This document shows positions 16,123-24,856 of a DNA stretch of 64,000 nucleotides, one piece after another. The notes under the pieces are model-generated. The model was not told the DNA's origin. It did no database searches and saw only the letters and a program-made list of their open reading frames with translations. The translations under genes were made by a program, and so were the position numbers. The first letter of the stretch is position 1; each line of letters starts with the position of its first letter. Origin of the DNA: Fibrobacteria bacterium (GTDB taxonomy: Bacteria > Fibrobacterota > Fibrobacteria > UBA5070); NCBI GenBank assembly GCA_020633825.1, contig JACKCV010000001.1, forward strand, positions 1,055,001-1,119,000, given 5' to 3'.

Positions 16123-16911
16123 ATGCTCCGTAGCCTCTACACATCCGCTTCCGGAATGCTCGCCAACCAGCTCTATGTGGACAGCATCTCCAACAACCTC
16201 GCCAACGTCAATACCACCGGGTACAAGAAGTCCAAGATCGAGTTCCAGGACCTGCTGTACCAGACCATGGTCGAACCGGGCTCCAGCACCAGCGACGGGG
16301 TCAGGCTTCCCGGGTCCCTGCAGGTGGGATTGGGAGTCAAGACCGCCGGCAACGTCCGCAGCTTCGAGCAGGGGAGCCTCCTGCAGACGGGCAATCCCCT
16401 GGACATCGCCATCCAGGGGGATGGGTTCTTCCTGGTGAAGATGCCCGATCAGACCAACGCGTTCACCCGGGACGGGTCCTTCAAGGTGAATGCCGACGGA
16501 TTGCTCGTGAACGCCGATGGGCACTACCTCGACCCCCAGATCCAGATCCCGGAGAATTCCTCCAATCTCGTCATCGGGCCCGATGGCCGCATTTCGGTGA
16601 CGCTCCAGGGCGACGATCGTCCCACCGAAGTGGGTCAGATCGAGCTGGCGACCTTCGTGAATCCGGCGGGTCTCCGTTCCATCGGGCAGAATCTGTACCA
16701 ATCCACCGAGGCGTCGGGACCTCCCGCCACGGGGGTCCCCGGGGAGAACGGTTCCGGTGCCCTGGCCTCCCAGTACCTGGAAGGTTCGAACGTGCAGCTG
16801 GTCGACGAAATGGTGGCTCTCATCGTCGCCCAGCGGGCCTACGAGATCTCCTCGAAGTCGATCACCGTCTCCGACGAGATGCTGCAGAACGCCAACAACC
16901 TCAAGCGCTGA
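16123..16911 (+). CDS. flgG: Flagellar basal-body distal rod protein FlgG
   Basis: 262 aa, the standard FlgG length. Seen: MLRSLYTSASGMLANQL, SISNNLANVNTTGYKKSKIEFQDLLYQ, the GNPLDIAIQGDGFF core and the C-terminal helix QLVDEMVALIVAQRAYEISSKS with NANNLKR at the end, all classic for FlgG. It forms the distal rod through the periplasm. It starts 10 bases after the flgF stop and its own stop overlaps the flgA ATG by one base. Confidence 0.96.
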   Translation: MLRSLYTSASGMLANQLYVDSISNNLANVNTTGYKKSKIEFQDLLYQTMVEPGSSTSDGVRLPGSLQVGLGVKTAGNVRSFEQGSLLQTGNPLDIAIQGDGFFLVKMPDQTNAFTRDGSFKVNADGLLVNADGHYLDPQIQIPENSSNLVIGPDGRISVTLQGDDRPTEVGQIELATFVNPAGLRSIGQNLYQSTEASGPPATGVPGENGSGALASQYLEGSNVQLVDEMVALIVAQRAYEISSKSITVSDEMLQNANNLKR

Positions 16912-17597
16912 TGTCGCTTCCGGCCCTCCTCCTGGCGATCCCCCTGCTTTGGGCGTCGCCCCCCCCGGATCGGACGGTGGCCAAGGGGTTGCGTGCGCGG
17001 GTCGAGGCGTTGTACCGCGACCTGCAGACTCCGGTCATGCGCTTGCGGCCGGACACGGCGAGGGTCTCCGACTCGCTGGAGTGCCGTTGCGCGGCCGCCA
17101 CCTGGAGCTTGTCCCGGGACGGAGGAGACCGCCCCGGTGGAAGCGAAGTGCTACGGCTGGTGTGGATGTCCTCGGACGGCTCGGCGTTGCGCCGGGACAT
17201 CCTTCCCGTGCGTGTGGAGCGTCGCGAGCTGGTTCCCGTCGCGCGGCGGCGACTCGGGTCGGGACAGATGCTGGATTCGGCGGACCTGCGTTGGGAATGG
17301 AGGCGGGACGATCGTCGCGCCCAGGCCCCGCCGCGACGCGAGGAACTTCCCGGGAGGCGCCTCGCCCGAGGGGTCGGTCCGGGACAGGAATTGGCGTCCA
17401 GCCACCTCCAGCCGCCGTACCTGGTGCGCAGGGGCGACCGGGTGCGCCTGCGGCTGGGGCGAGGGGGCGCGCATCTCTCCGGCGACGGCCTGGCCCTGGA
17501 AGATGGCGTGGCCGGACGGCGTATCCGCGTCCAGGGGCCGTTCGGGAGCGTGATCCGGGGTCTGGTGCAACCGGACTCCACCCTGCGCATCGAGTGA
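16911..17597 (+). CDS. flgA: Flagellar P-ring assembly chaperone FlgA
   Basis: 228 aa. A signal peptide (MSLPALLLAIPLLWASPP) leads to a divergent N-terminal part. A SAF/ChapFlgA domain in the C-terminal half follows: VPVARRRLGSGQMLDSADLRWEWR, LARGVGPGQELASSHLQP, and VRRGDRVRLRLGRGGAHLSGDGLALEDGVAGRRIRVQ. FlgA is a periplasmic chaperone for the P-ring protein FlgI. FlgI and FlgH, normally the next genes, are missing here: the operon ends at a convergent PBP gene. The protein is unusually Arg-rich compared with its neighbours. Confidence 0.85.
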   Translation: MSLPALLLAIPLLWASPPPDRTVAKGLRARVEALYRDLQTPVMRLRPDTARVSDSLECRCAAATWSLSRDGGDRPGGSEVLRLVWMSSDGSALRRDILPVRVERRELVPVARRRLGSGQMLDSADLRWEWRRDDRRAQAPPRREELPGRRLARGVGPGQELASSHLQPPYLVRRGDRVRLRLGRGGAHLSGDGLALEDGVAGRRIRVQGPFGSVIRGLVQPDSTLRIE

Positions 17598-17626
17598 ACG
17601 TCGGGGTGCCGCCCGCGGCGAGACGG

Positions 17627-17640
17627 GAGCTTCGAAGCTC
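17627..17640. terminator. Palindrome between convergent flgA and PBP genes
   Basis: GAGCTTCGAAGCTC is a perfect 14-base palindrome that overlaps the last bases of the PBP stop codon. It could fold as a hairpin on both transcripts. No U-tract. Confidence 0.4.
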
Positions 17641-20122
17641 AGCGCCAGGGCAGGATGCGCGAGAGGATCGAGGGGCTCGCCCCTCCCCCGACTTCGGTCG
17701 AGGGGGACGCCGGGGCCGCCGTGGAATCGACCGCGGAGGTGTCGCGGTAGGTGTCCCAGGGCGTGGGGCAGGACCATTTCGAGCGGGCCAATCCCGGTGG
17801 AGGGCCCGGGAACTTCGTGGGTTTGTAGGGTAGATCGCGTCGCCGGTAGACGGCCTCCAGGAACTTCCCCACGATGGGCAGGGCGGTCTTGGAGCCTTCT
17901 CCGAGCTCCCCCGTGCGGAAATGCACCGAGGGATCGTCCGCTCCCGTCCAGGCGGCCATGACCAGGGCGGGGGAAACCCCGACGAACCAGCCGTCGGCGT
18001 GGTCGGAACTCGTGCCGGTCTTCCCGCCCATCTCGCCGCCGCCGCGGAAGAGCTCGAAGCTCCACAGGTTCTGGCTGGTTCCCAGGGGCTCCTCGACCCC
18101 GCCCTTGAGCATGTGGAGCATCATCCAGGATATGTCCTCCGGGAGGGCTCTGCGGGGTCGGGGGCGGAAGACCGCCAGGAGATTCCCCGAACGATCCTCG
18201 ATGCGGTCGACGAACCAGGGCGCGAAGGCGTTCCCGCCGTTCTGGAACGGGATGTAGGCGGTGGCCAGCTCCAGGAGGGTCACGGGGTTGGGCCCCAATC
18301 CGATGGATGGGACGGTGTCGAGCGGGGACCGGATTCCCATGGCGCGCGCGGTGCGGGAAACGGCCGCCGGTCCCACCTTCATGGTCAGTTGCGCGGTCAC
18401 GGTGTTGATGGAACGTCCCATGGCGTGGCGGAGCGTCATGGAGTCGAGGGTATTGGTCCAGTCCGAGTTGTGGGGCGACCACGTCTTGCGCTCGCCGTTC
18501 TCCTCGTAGGCGATGGTCACGGGACGATCCACCAGCTTGTCGCAGGGAGTCCATCCTTGCCGCAGGGCGGTGAGGTAGGCGAACGGCTTGAAGGTGGATC
18601 CCGGCTGCCGGCGCGCGGAGCCGACATGGTCCCAGGGGAACAATTCGTGGTCGATGCCCCCGACCCAGGCCAGGATCGCCCCGGAGGAGGGGTCGAGCAC
18701 GACGAAACCCGCGTGGAGCAGGCGCCGGGTGATGCGGATGGAGTCCTGGACGGAGACCAGGGTGTCGACCCTCCCGTGCTTCCAGGTGAACAGATGCCGG
18801 CGTTTGCGGACTTTCAGGTCCTTGAGGACTTCCGTGGTGTCGAGACCTCGAGCGAGGAGGGATCGGCCACGGGCCGTCCCCAGGGCGAGGGAGTCCAGAT
18901 AGTGGGGAATCTCCCGGCCGTTGGAGTATCGCCAGGGATTCTGGGAGCCCCAGTGCCCCTCGAATCGGCGATTCAGTTCGCGCATCCAGGTGGCGACCGC
19001 ACTGTCCCCGATCTCCTGGAGACGGGAATCGAGGGTGGTGCGGATCACCAGGCCGTCGGTGTTCAGGTCGTAGCCGGTGCGACGACACCAGTCCCGCAAC
19101 CAGTTCGACAACGCGGTGCGATACCAGGGAGCCGGGCCGTCGGCGGGATTGGCCTGGCGCAGTCGCAAGGAAATGGGAAGGGCCGAAAGGGAGTCCCGGA
19201 CCGGCAGCGTGAGTTTTCCGTACCGGAACATCTGGTGGAGCACCACGTTCCGACGTTCGCGGGCGCGCTCGGGGTTGCGAACGGGATTGTACAAGGAGGG
19301 TGCCTTGAGCATGCCCACCAGAAGGGCCGCCTCCTCGATCGCCAGGTCGGGGACGTCCTTGTCGAAATAGAACCGGGTGGCCGAGAGGATCCCGTGGGTC
19401 GCGCCTCCGAAGCTCACGGTATTGAGGTACAGGAGAATGATCTCGTTCTTGTCGTGGAAGAATTCCAGTTGCACCGCCGTAAGCCACTCCTTGGTCTTCC
19501 AGACCACTTGACGGATTCCGGGGATCCGTCCCAGAAGCCCCTTGGAGGTGGATCGTCGGGTGTCGTAGAGGTTCTTGGCCAATTGCTGGGTGAGGGTGGA
19601 GCCTCCTCGGGCGTCCCCGCGGATCGCCGACCACGCGACCGCGAAAGGGGCCACGAGGTCGATGCCGCGATGCTGGAAGAAGCGCGCGTCCTCGGTGGAG
19701 ACCAGGGCATCCACCAGGGCCGGGGGAATGTCGTCCCGGGGAACGGGAATGCGATCCTGCGTCCAGTAGCGCCCCAGCAGCACGCTGTCGGCGCTCCACA
19801 CTTCGGAAGCGATCGCGAGGTCCGGGTCGGCGATCCGCGTCAGGGACGGGGATGCTCCGAACAACCAGAGGAAATTGCACTGGACCATCGCCAGGAACAG
19901 GGCGGGCAGGAAGGCGATCCGAACGCCCCAGACGCCGGTCTGGGCGAGACGCGGCCAGGGAAAGCCTTGGGGAAGCGGCACCGGGCCGAAGAGAAGTCGC
20001 AGGGTTTTCCGGACGACGTCGGCGGCCACGGGACGAATTCGCCTCGGGGAGCCGCGCATCCACCCCAGGACGACGCCGAACGGTGGCGCCCCATTCCGAC
20101 CAGAACGCCTCGCTGGATTCAC
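17639..20122 (-). CDS. Class A penicillin-binding protein (transglycosylase-transpeptidase)
   Basis: 827 aa from a GTG with GGAGGA about five bases upstream; an ATG at 20059 is weaker. One membrane segment near residues 65-90 precedes the GT51 domain: STEDARFFQHRGID, GGSTLTQQLAKNLYDTRR and KTKEWLTAVQLE. The transpeptidase domain has all three motifs: STFKP (SxxK), SINT (SxN) and KTGT. The order and spacing resemble PBP1A/1B. The protein polymerises and crosslinks peptidoglycan at the outer face of the inner membrane. The C-terminal ~70 residues are Pro/Ser-rich and probably disordered. It is a second bifunctional PBP beside PBP1C at 46560. Confidence 0.92.
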   Translation of the reverse strand: MNPARRSGRNGAPPFGVVLGWMRGSPRRIRPVAADVVRKTLRLLFGPVPLPQGFPWPRLAQTGVWGVRIAFLPALFLAMVQCNFLWLFGASPSLTRIADPDLAIASEVWSADSVLLGRYWTQDRIPVPRDDIPPALVDALVSTEDARFFQHRGIDLVAPFAVAWSAIRGDARGGSTLTQQLAKNLYDTRRSTSKGLLGRIPGIRQVVWKTKEWLTAVQLEFFHDKNEIILLYLNTVSFGGATHGILSATRFYFDKDVPDLAIEEAALLVGMLKAPSLYNPVRNPERARERRNVVLHQMFRYGKLTLPVRDSLSALPISLRLRQANPADGPAPWYRTALSNWLRDWCRRTGYDLNTDGLVIRTTLDSRLQEIGDSAVATWMRELNRRFEGHWGSQNPWRYSNGREIPHYLDSLALGTARGRSLLARGLDTTEVLKDLKVRKRRHLFTWKHGRVDTLVSVQDSIRITRRLLHAGFVVLDPSSGAILAWVGGIDHELFPWDHVGSARRQPGSTFKPFAYLTALRQGWTPCDKLVDRPVTIAYEENGERKTWSPHNSDWTNTLDSMTLRHAMGRSINTVTAQLTMKVGPAAVSRTARAMGIRSPLDTVPSIGLGPNPVTLLELATAYIPFQNGGNAFAPWFVDRIEDRSGNLLAVFRPRPRRALPEDISWMMLHMLKGGVEEPLGTSQNLWSFELFRGGGEMGGKTGTSSDHADGWFVGVSPALVMAAWTGADDPSVHFRTGELGEGSKTALPIVGKFLEAVYRRRDLPYKPTKFPGPPPGLARSKWSCPTPWDTYRDTSAVDSTAAPASPSTEVGGGASPSILSRILPWR

Positions 20123-20212
20123 GCTTCCTCCGACCTCACCCCCGGAGTGGGTGTGACGACGAGAGGAAAACTACTCGCGCGCGTTCGCTGGCGAAGGGCG
20201 TTCATGAACCAC

Positions 20213-20241
20213 TTGTCGGATCGAGGCGGGGACGATAGGTT
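20213..20241 (+). promoter_or_regulatory. Sigma-70-like promoter of the protease gene
   Basis: TTGTCG (20213-20218), a 17-base spacer and TAGGTT (20236-20241). The -10 ends 6 bases before the GTG at 20248, predicting a leaderless mRNA. Among the leaderless-type promoters in this window it is the one with the clearest -35. Confidence 0.5.
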
Positions 20242-20247
20242 GCTTCG

Positions 20248-21714
20248 GTGCCATCCAACCCTCCCTGGCGTCGATCGACGCGGTCGCCCGTGGTTCTCGC
20301 GGTGGTCCTAGCCGGACTGGTTCCGGGGCACGCCCAGAAGCGGAATCCGGTCGGCAAGGCCGAATCCCAGGCCCGTTCGGCCGAGGTGCGGTGCCGGGAC
20401 GCCCAGGATTGCCCCGACGGGGTGGGGTTGTGGGCGAGCGTCGTCGGTCGTTCCGTCTCGCAATGCACGGGATTCCTCATCGACAGCATCCACGCGGTGA
20501 CCGACCGCCACTGTATTCCCCCCGATCTGCAGACGACCGGCGCTTCCTGCCGCGGCCGGGCGTGGCTGCATCTGCCCTCGGCTTCGGGAGTGCGGGGCGA
20601 GGTCTGCGAGTGCGATCGCGTCGAGATCCTCTCGCGCACCGATTCCCGGGTCGGGGATCCGGATTACGCCGTGGTGCGCCTGCTCCACCCCACGCGCAGG
20701 ACGCCCCTCTCGGTGGACCGGGGGCCGCTGGGGGATCTCGATACCGTAGAGGTGGTGCGGGTCCGGCCGATGGATGTGGAGGCGGCCTTGCGGGAGGTGC
20801 CTGTGGGAGTCCTGGCGAGGCAGACGTGTCTGGTGAGTCGCCGGACGCGTTCGTTCGCCGACCGGGATCAGGCGATCGACGTCCTGGATCCTTTGAGTCG
20901 CAGGGTTCCGTTGGTGGAATGTCCCGCCGAGGGCGGCAATTCCGGTTCCCCGGTCCTGGTGCGGCGGCCGGATGGCTCCCGCGTGGTGCGCGCCCTGCTC
21001 GATCGGACGGTGGATCTGGCCCCGGTCGAAAATTGGGCGCGCAAGGGCGGAATCCGTCTGTTGGACAGCTCGCTGGTCCCCATGGCCTGGGCGGGGAACT
21101 TCGCGTGTCTTCCCCTGCCCGGGGACGCACCGGACTGGCGCCCCCCGCTGGCCTGCCTGGTCGATTCCAGTCTGGAGGCCTTGGCCGTGGAAAAGTCGCG
21201 GTGGAAGGCCGAAGTCGACGGAGCCCTGGACGGCAAGGCCCTGGAATGGAGCCGCGGAAGGGGGATCCGGTTCTCGGGGGGGATCTTCCGCCCCCAGGAA
21301 TGGCCGGATCTGGTCAAACTCCTGGGATCGGATCGGGATCGCCCCGACGCCTTCGTGGTTCCGGTCCCCCAATGCCTGGAAGCGGGAGCCGAGGTGGGCA
21401 AAGGGATCGAGGAAAAGGGGGCCGTCCCGGTCTGGGACGTCGTATTCGGGTTCGACAGCCGCCTGCGATGGAACTTCCGGGTGGGGCAACGCCCCGAGGA
21501 ATTGACGGTTCGGCTCGGGGTGCGGCCGGGAAGCAAAGGAGCTCGCGTCTCCATGGAGGTTCCCCGTGCCGGCTCCAAGCCCCTGGTCCTCTGGAAGAAG
21601 AGGTTGCCTCGGTGTCCCCTGGAAGAGGGAGGGGGGAGCGAGGAGGTGGCGGGAACCGTGGCCGTCGACTCCTTCCCGCTCTCCCCTTCCCGCGATTCCC
21701 GCGCTGTTCCCTAG
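20248..21714 (+). CDS. Secreted trypsin-like (S1 family) serine protease with extra C-terminal domain
   Basis: 488 aa. An N-terminal signal peptide (RRSTRSPVVLAVVLAGLVPGHAQ) is followed by a chymotrypsin-fold domain with the triad in order: His88 in VTDRHC (instead of the usual TAAHC), Asp139 in DPDYAVVRL and Ser232 in GGNSGSP. Paired cysteines around these motifs suggest disulfides. From about residue 270 a second region without catalytic motifs follows (EWSRGRGIRFSGGIF, WDVVFGFDSRLRWNF), beta-rich and unrecognised. It may be a substrate-binding or export domain. A periplasmic or extracellular location is inferred. Its GTG start is supported by the promoter placed 6 bases upstream. Confidence 0.8.
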   Translation: MPSNPPWRRSTRSPVVLAVVLAGLVPGHAQKRNPVGKAESQARSAEVRCRDAQDCPDGVGLWASVVGRSVSQCTGFLIDSIHAVTDRHCIPPDLQTTGASCRGRAWLHLPSASGVRGEVCECDRVEILSRTDSRVGDPDYAVVRLLHPTRRTPLSVDRGPLGDLDTVEVVRVRPMDVEAALREVPVGVLARQTCLVSRRTRSFADRDQAIDVLDPLSRRVPLVECPAEGGNSGSPVLVRRPDGSRVVRALLDRTVDLAPVENWARKGGIRLLDSSLVPMAWAGNFACLPLPGDAPDWRPPLACLVDSSLEALAVEKSRWKAEVDGALDGKALEWSRGRGIRFSGGIFRPQEWPDLVKLLGSDRDRPDAFVVPVPQCLEAGAEVGKGIEEKGAVPVWDVVFGFDSRLRWNFRVGQRPEELTVRLGVRPGSKGARVSMEVPRAGSKPLVLWKKRLPRCPLEEGGGSEEVAGTVAVDSFPLSPSRDSRAVP

Positions 21715-21773
21715 ACCGGATTCGACCGGTCGTGGGGGGCGACGGGGCGTCCGTTTTGCAGTTTCTCCCCCAC

Positions 21774-22004
21774 ATGCCCACCTACGTCTATCGTCTGACC
21801 GACCTGCCCGAAGAAGACCCGAACGGGATGTTCGAGGTCCGCCAATCCATCCACGACGCTCCTTTGACGCATCACCCCGAAACGGGGGCTCCCGTGGAAC
21901 GCGTGTTGTGCGCGCCGGCCCTCCTGGGCGGGGCTTCCGCTCCCGTGGCCCCCGCTTCCTCCGGAGGACATCGCCACGGACCTTCCTGCGGCTGCGGCCA
22001 CTGA
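21774..22004 (+). CDS. FmdB-family zinc-ribbon-like protein lacking the zinc cysteines
   Basis: 76 aa. The frame MPTYVYRLTDLPEEDPNGMF..., then FEVRQSIHDAPLTHHPETG and PVERVL follow the FmdB template (MPxYEYxC..CG..FEVxQSI.DPPLT.CP.CG.PV.R). All four expected cysteines of the two CxxC knuckles are replaced: RLTDL stands where the first pair should be and HHPETG where the second should be. The C-terminus keeps a His/Cys tail, GHRHGPSCGCGH, that might bind metal by itself. It starts 59 bases after the protease stop. The real start is the ATG at 21774, fixed by the family's N-terminus. Confidence 0.7.
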   Translation: MPTYVYRLTDLPEEDPNGMFEVRQSIHDAPLTHHPETGAPVERVLCAPALLGGASAPVAPASSGGHRHGPSCGCGH

Positions 22005-22094
22005 CCGGGCCCGACAAGGGGAGCGAGTCGTCTTCGGGATGAACGCGCGGCGATGGCGTTCGGCGTCCCGGGAGGGCGCTCGGGACGGAACCCG

Positions 22095-22113
22095 TCCGAC
22101 GGATTCCGTCGGA
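22095..22113. terminator. Perfect hairpin between convergent genes
   Basis: TCCGACGG-ATT-CCGTCGGA, 8 bp with a 3-nt loop, between the FmdB-like gene and the opposing glycosyltransferase gene. No U-tract. Confidence 0.45.
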
Positions 22114-22117
22114 AGCC

Positions 22118-23764
22118 TCAGCCTCCCTCGAGTTCCTCGACGATTCCGTACTTCTCGAGCCAGGCGAGCATGGCCGCGGCTTCCCGCGGGCGGGCGGGCA
22201 CCCGGGAACAGGCCGCATCGAGAAGTTCGCGTCGCGTGCAGGGGCCGGATCGCAGCGAGACCGCCAGGAAGGTCATGAGACGGCCATCGGCGATGGGGAC
22301 CAGGTCCTTCCAGGTCGCCGGCATGGGGAGGCGTCCGGCGAGGATCCGTTCTCCCAGGGCCGACAGCTCGATGCTCGCCTCGGCTTGGAAGAGGCCGGTG
22401 GGGTAGTTGGCGAAGACCTCCGAAGGGTCGAGGATTCCCGGATCGGGTTCCCCGGAAGGAGGCCAGGCGAGGGAGCGCGACCGGGTTCCGAGGTCGGTCC
22501 AGACGGCGTCCGCCTTCTGGAGCACGGCGCGCCAGGAGAAGAGTCGGCGGGCGCGTTCCCGGGCGGCGCGGCCCATGGCCTTGGCGCCCTCGGGATCGGC
22601 GAGCATGGCCTCCAGGGATTCCCGCAAGGCTCGGGGGTCCACCGAAATGGCCTGGGAGACGGCCAATTGGGCGAGGTCCGGTTCCAGGAGGCCACGCAGT
22701 TCGACGACGGAGGGAACGGGTGGGGCCGCCAGGACGGGAACCCGGAGTCCGGAGCCGCCGTGGTCGACGAGGTCGCGGTACCCGTCCCAGTCGGAACACA
22801 CGATCGGGAGCCCCGCCGCCATGGCCTCGACCACGGCGATCCCGAAGGTCTCCTGGTGGTTGTCGACCGGCGAGACGAACACGTCGGCGGCTCCCAGGAG
22901 ATCGAGCTTGTCGGTGTCTTCGATGTCGCGCAGGATGCGGACATGATCCTGCAATCCCAGCTCTTGGACGGTGCCGCGCAGGGCGAGTTCGTCGGAGGAG
23001 GTCGCGCCTCCGGCCAGCACGAGCAGGGGACTCGGGATCGGGGAGTTCGACGTTCCCACCAGCAGCGACCATTGGTAGAGCAGAGGCACCAGATCGGCCT
23101 TGGAGGCCGGGGAAAGCCGTCCGATCCACAAGGCCATGCGCACCGACTCGGGGATCTTCAGCCTTTGCCGGGCTTGCGAGCGTTCCGGAGGATGGAAATA
23201 CCGTTCGTCGACGCCGAGCGGGACGTGCTCCAGCCTCCCGCCGAAGGGGATGCCGTGGCGTTGGCCGACCACTTCGATCTGGCGGGCGAAGGCGGTCCGT
23301 CCCTCGGTGGAGGTGCAGAAGACCGCGTCGCAGGAGCGCAACGGGGCCTCGCAGAGCCTTCGGATCTGGATCGCCTGGTCGGGATTGTTGATGCTGTGGA
23401 TCGGTCCCGTGAGGGGGATCGGTCGGGGGGCGTGCCGGGCTCGGAGCCAGGCCAAGGCGGGGAGATACCGATTCCAACCCCCGCTGTGGATCACATCGAG
23501 GGATTCCTCGCGCAAGGCGCGCGGGAGATCCCAGATCGGACGCAGGTCGCAGCGCGCAAGCAGCTGTTCTCCCTCCGGGCGGGAGGAAAGGAAGGACTCC
23601 AGACGCGATCGCTCGGCTTCGGAAGGACAGAACAGCACATGCCGATCGAAGATCCCCTCGCGCAGGAGGGACTCGAGGAAGGTGGCGTTGGCCACCAGGC
23701 GTCCCAGGCGAAGGGAGGAGGCGGAGGATTCCACGAAGGTGTCGACGGAAGCGAAGGTGCGCAC
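22118..23764 (-). CDS. GT4-family glycosyltransferase with extra C-terminal domain
   Basis: About 548 aa from a GTG at 23764. The start is chosen because TATTCT ends 6 bases upstream and because the family-like N-terminus begins there (VRTFASVDTFVESSASSLRLG). GT-B features: an acceptor-side Rossmann half, a PLGVDERYF hinge, LWIGRLSPASKADL, HVRILRDIEDTDKLDLLGAADVFVSP, and the nucleotide-sugar site HQETFGIAVVEAMAAGLP. It ends with about 130 residues (from roughly LFSWRAV) that are helical and look like a small winged-helix-type domain. Inferred to be a cytosolic transferase of an envelope or flagellar glycan. It is divergent from the TPR gene at 24087 and near the large glycan operon. Confidence 0.82.
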   Translation of the reverse strand: MRTFASVDTFVESSASSLRLGRLVANATFLESLLREGIFDRHVLFCPSEAERSRLESFLSSRPEGEQLLARCDLRPIWDLPRALREESLDVIHSGGWNRYLPALAWLRARHAPRPIPLTGPIHSINNPDQAIQIRRLCEAPLRSCDAVFCTSTEGRTAFARQIEVVGQRHGIPFGGRLEHVPLGVDERYFHPPERSQARQRLKIPESVRMALWIGRLSPASKADLVPLLYQWSLLVGTSNSPIPSPLLVLAGGATSSDELALRGTVQELGLQDHVRILRDIEDTDKLDLLGAADVFVSPVDNHQETFGIAVVEAMAAGLPIVCSDWDGYRDLVDHGGSGLRVPVLAAPPVPSVVELRGLLEPDLAQLAVSQAISVDPRALRESLEAMLADPEGAKAMGRAARERARRLFSWRAVLQKADAVWTDLGTRSRSLAWPPSGEPDPGILDPSEVFANYPTGLFQAEASIELSALGERILAGRLPMPATWKDLVPIADGRLMTFLAVSLRSGPCTRRELLDAACSRVPARPREAAAMLAWLEKYGIVEELEGG

Positions 23765-23770
23765 CTGCGG

Positions 23771-23776
23771 AGAATA
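23771..23776 (-). promoter_or_regulatory. -10-like element TATTCT for the GT4 gene
   Basis: TATTCT on the minus strand ends 6 bases before the GTG at 23764; no Shine-Dalgarno between. Confidence 0.45.
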
Positions 23777-24012
23777 GAATCTGGAACCGGAGGAAACGGT
23801 TTCGGGCGCCTCCCTCGCTCGATCGCTTCGGGATCGGGCTGTCGTGAACCAGGCCCCACCGGGCCCGCGGGCCTCGGAGGGGCCATGGCCCCGACGGGGC
23901 TTCCATCCCTGGCGCGAGGTGCCGGATCGCTCCCCGGGGGGATCCCGGGTGGGGCGGCAAGCTCTGCCCGGTGGAAGGGCCCGAAGCGGGACAATCCCCT
24001 CTCCCGTCGCGT

Positions 24013-24028
24013 TGGCCTGGATCCTGCG
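24013..24028 (+). promoter_or_regulatory. Possible sigma-54 promoter of the TPR gene
   Basis: TGGCCTGGATCCTGCG has GG (24014-24015) and GC (24026-24027) exactly 10 bases apart. It keeps TGGC and TGC of the consensus but not the ACG step. The predicted start near 24039 is about 48 bases before the ATG. Weaker than the sites at 15320 and 24950. Confidence 0.35.
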
Positions 24029-24086
24029 TTGGAAAGGAGGCATACCCCTTCCGCGGGTCGTCACATCTACCAGGACGAGATCCCTC

Positions 24087-24575
24087 ATGAACCATTCCCA
24101 ACCCGTCAACGCCGTCGTCTTGAGCGATTTGCGAACCGAATGCCTCTCCCGGGCCAACCGCTGCGTGTTGCGCGGCGAGGTGGGCCCCGCCTTGGAGTTG
24201 ATGGCGGCAGCCCAGAAGATCTGCCCCGACCCTCGGATCGACATCCTGATGGAGCAGCTCTCCCGGGTGAAATCGCCCCTTCCGGCCGGTTCCCTCGAAC
24301 GCTTGGCCGAAGCACGGCGCCTGGTCGTGGTGGGAGAGCTCGAAGAGGCCGAGGAGATCTACCGCGAACTCCTGGAGATCCACCCCAGGACCCCGGTGTT
24401 GCTGCGGGATCTCGTCGAAATCCGTCGGGAAATGGGGAACCTGTCGGGAGCCCTGGTGGCCGCGCTGCGCCGCGTCGGGCTGGAGCCCGCATCCGCGGAG
24501 GCCCGCGAGGAGGCGGCGCTCCTGCTGGAGGCGAAAGGTCAGAAGGAAAGGGCCGCGATGGTGCGGGCGGGCTGA
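24087..24575 (+). CDS. Small TPR-like protein
   Basis: 162 aa, soluble and helical. Repeats of tetratricopeptide type are visible: CLSRANRCVLRGEVGPALELMAAAQKICP (residues ~19-47), ARRLVVVGELEEAEEIYRELLEIHP (~73-98), LVEIRREMGNLSGALVAALRRVGLEP (~107-132) and AREEAALLLEAKGQKERA. AGGACGAG lies about 8 bases before the ATG. The same TPR style occurs inside the 4,117-aa glycan protein, so a scaffold role in the glycan pathway is plausible but unproven. It is divergent from a glycosyltransferase gene. Confidence 0.72.
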   Translation: MNHSQPVNAVVLSDLRTECLSRANRCVLRGEVGPALELMAAAQKICPDPRIDILMEQLSRVKSPLPAGSLERLAEARRLVVVGELEEAEEIYRELLEIHPRTPVLLRDLVEIRREMGNLSGALVAALRRVGLEPASAEAREEAALLLEAKGQKERAAMVRAG

Positions 24576-24856
24576 GGTTCGAGGAGTTTTCGGCGACGCG
24601 ACCTTCCAAATCCGGGGCCGGGAAAGGACCGGTGGAAGGGCGCGATGTCCCCGACCCCCGGAATTCTCGCGAATTTCGTCCCCGGGGCCTCCGGGCCGGA
24701 AAAGAACCGGACCGGCGACCATTCCCGGAGGCGAGGAACGCGCCGACCCGTCGACGGGGATGCAGGGGATCCTTGGGGGGAGGTTCGACGGATCCGTCCC
24801 TTTCGCCAAACGGTTTCTATGGAAACCGAGCGGGAAAAGGTGATAGGATGCAAGCA
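24576..24856. other. Intergenic stretch before the glycan operon
   Basis: No supported gene. A weak sigma-70-type pair, TGGAAA (24820-24825), 18 bases, TAGGAT (24844-24849), would start a transcript near 24856, just at the first dyad of the operon leader. Otherwise only short GC-rich inverted repeats are seen. Confidence 0.4.
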
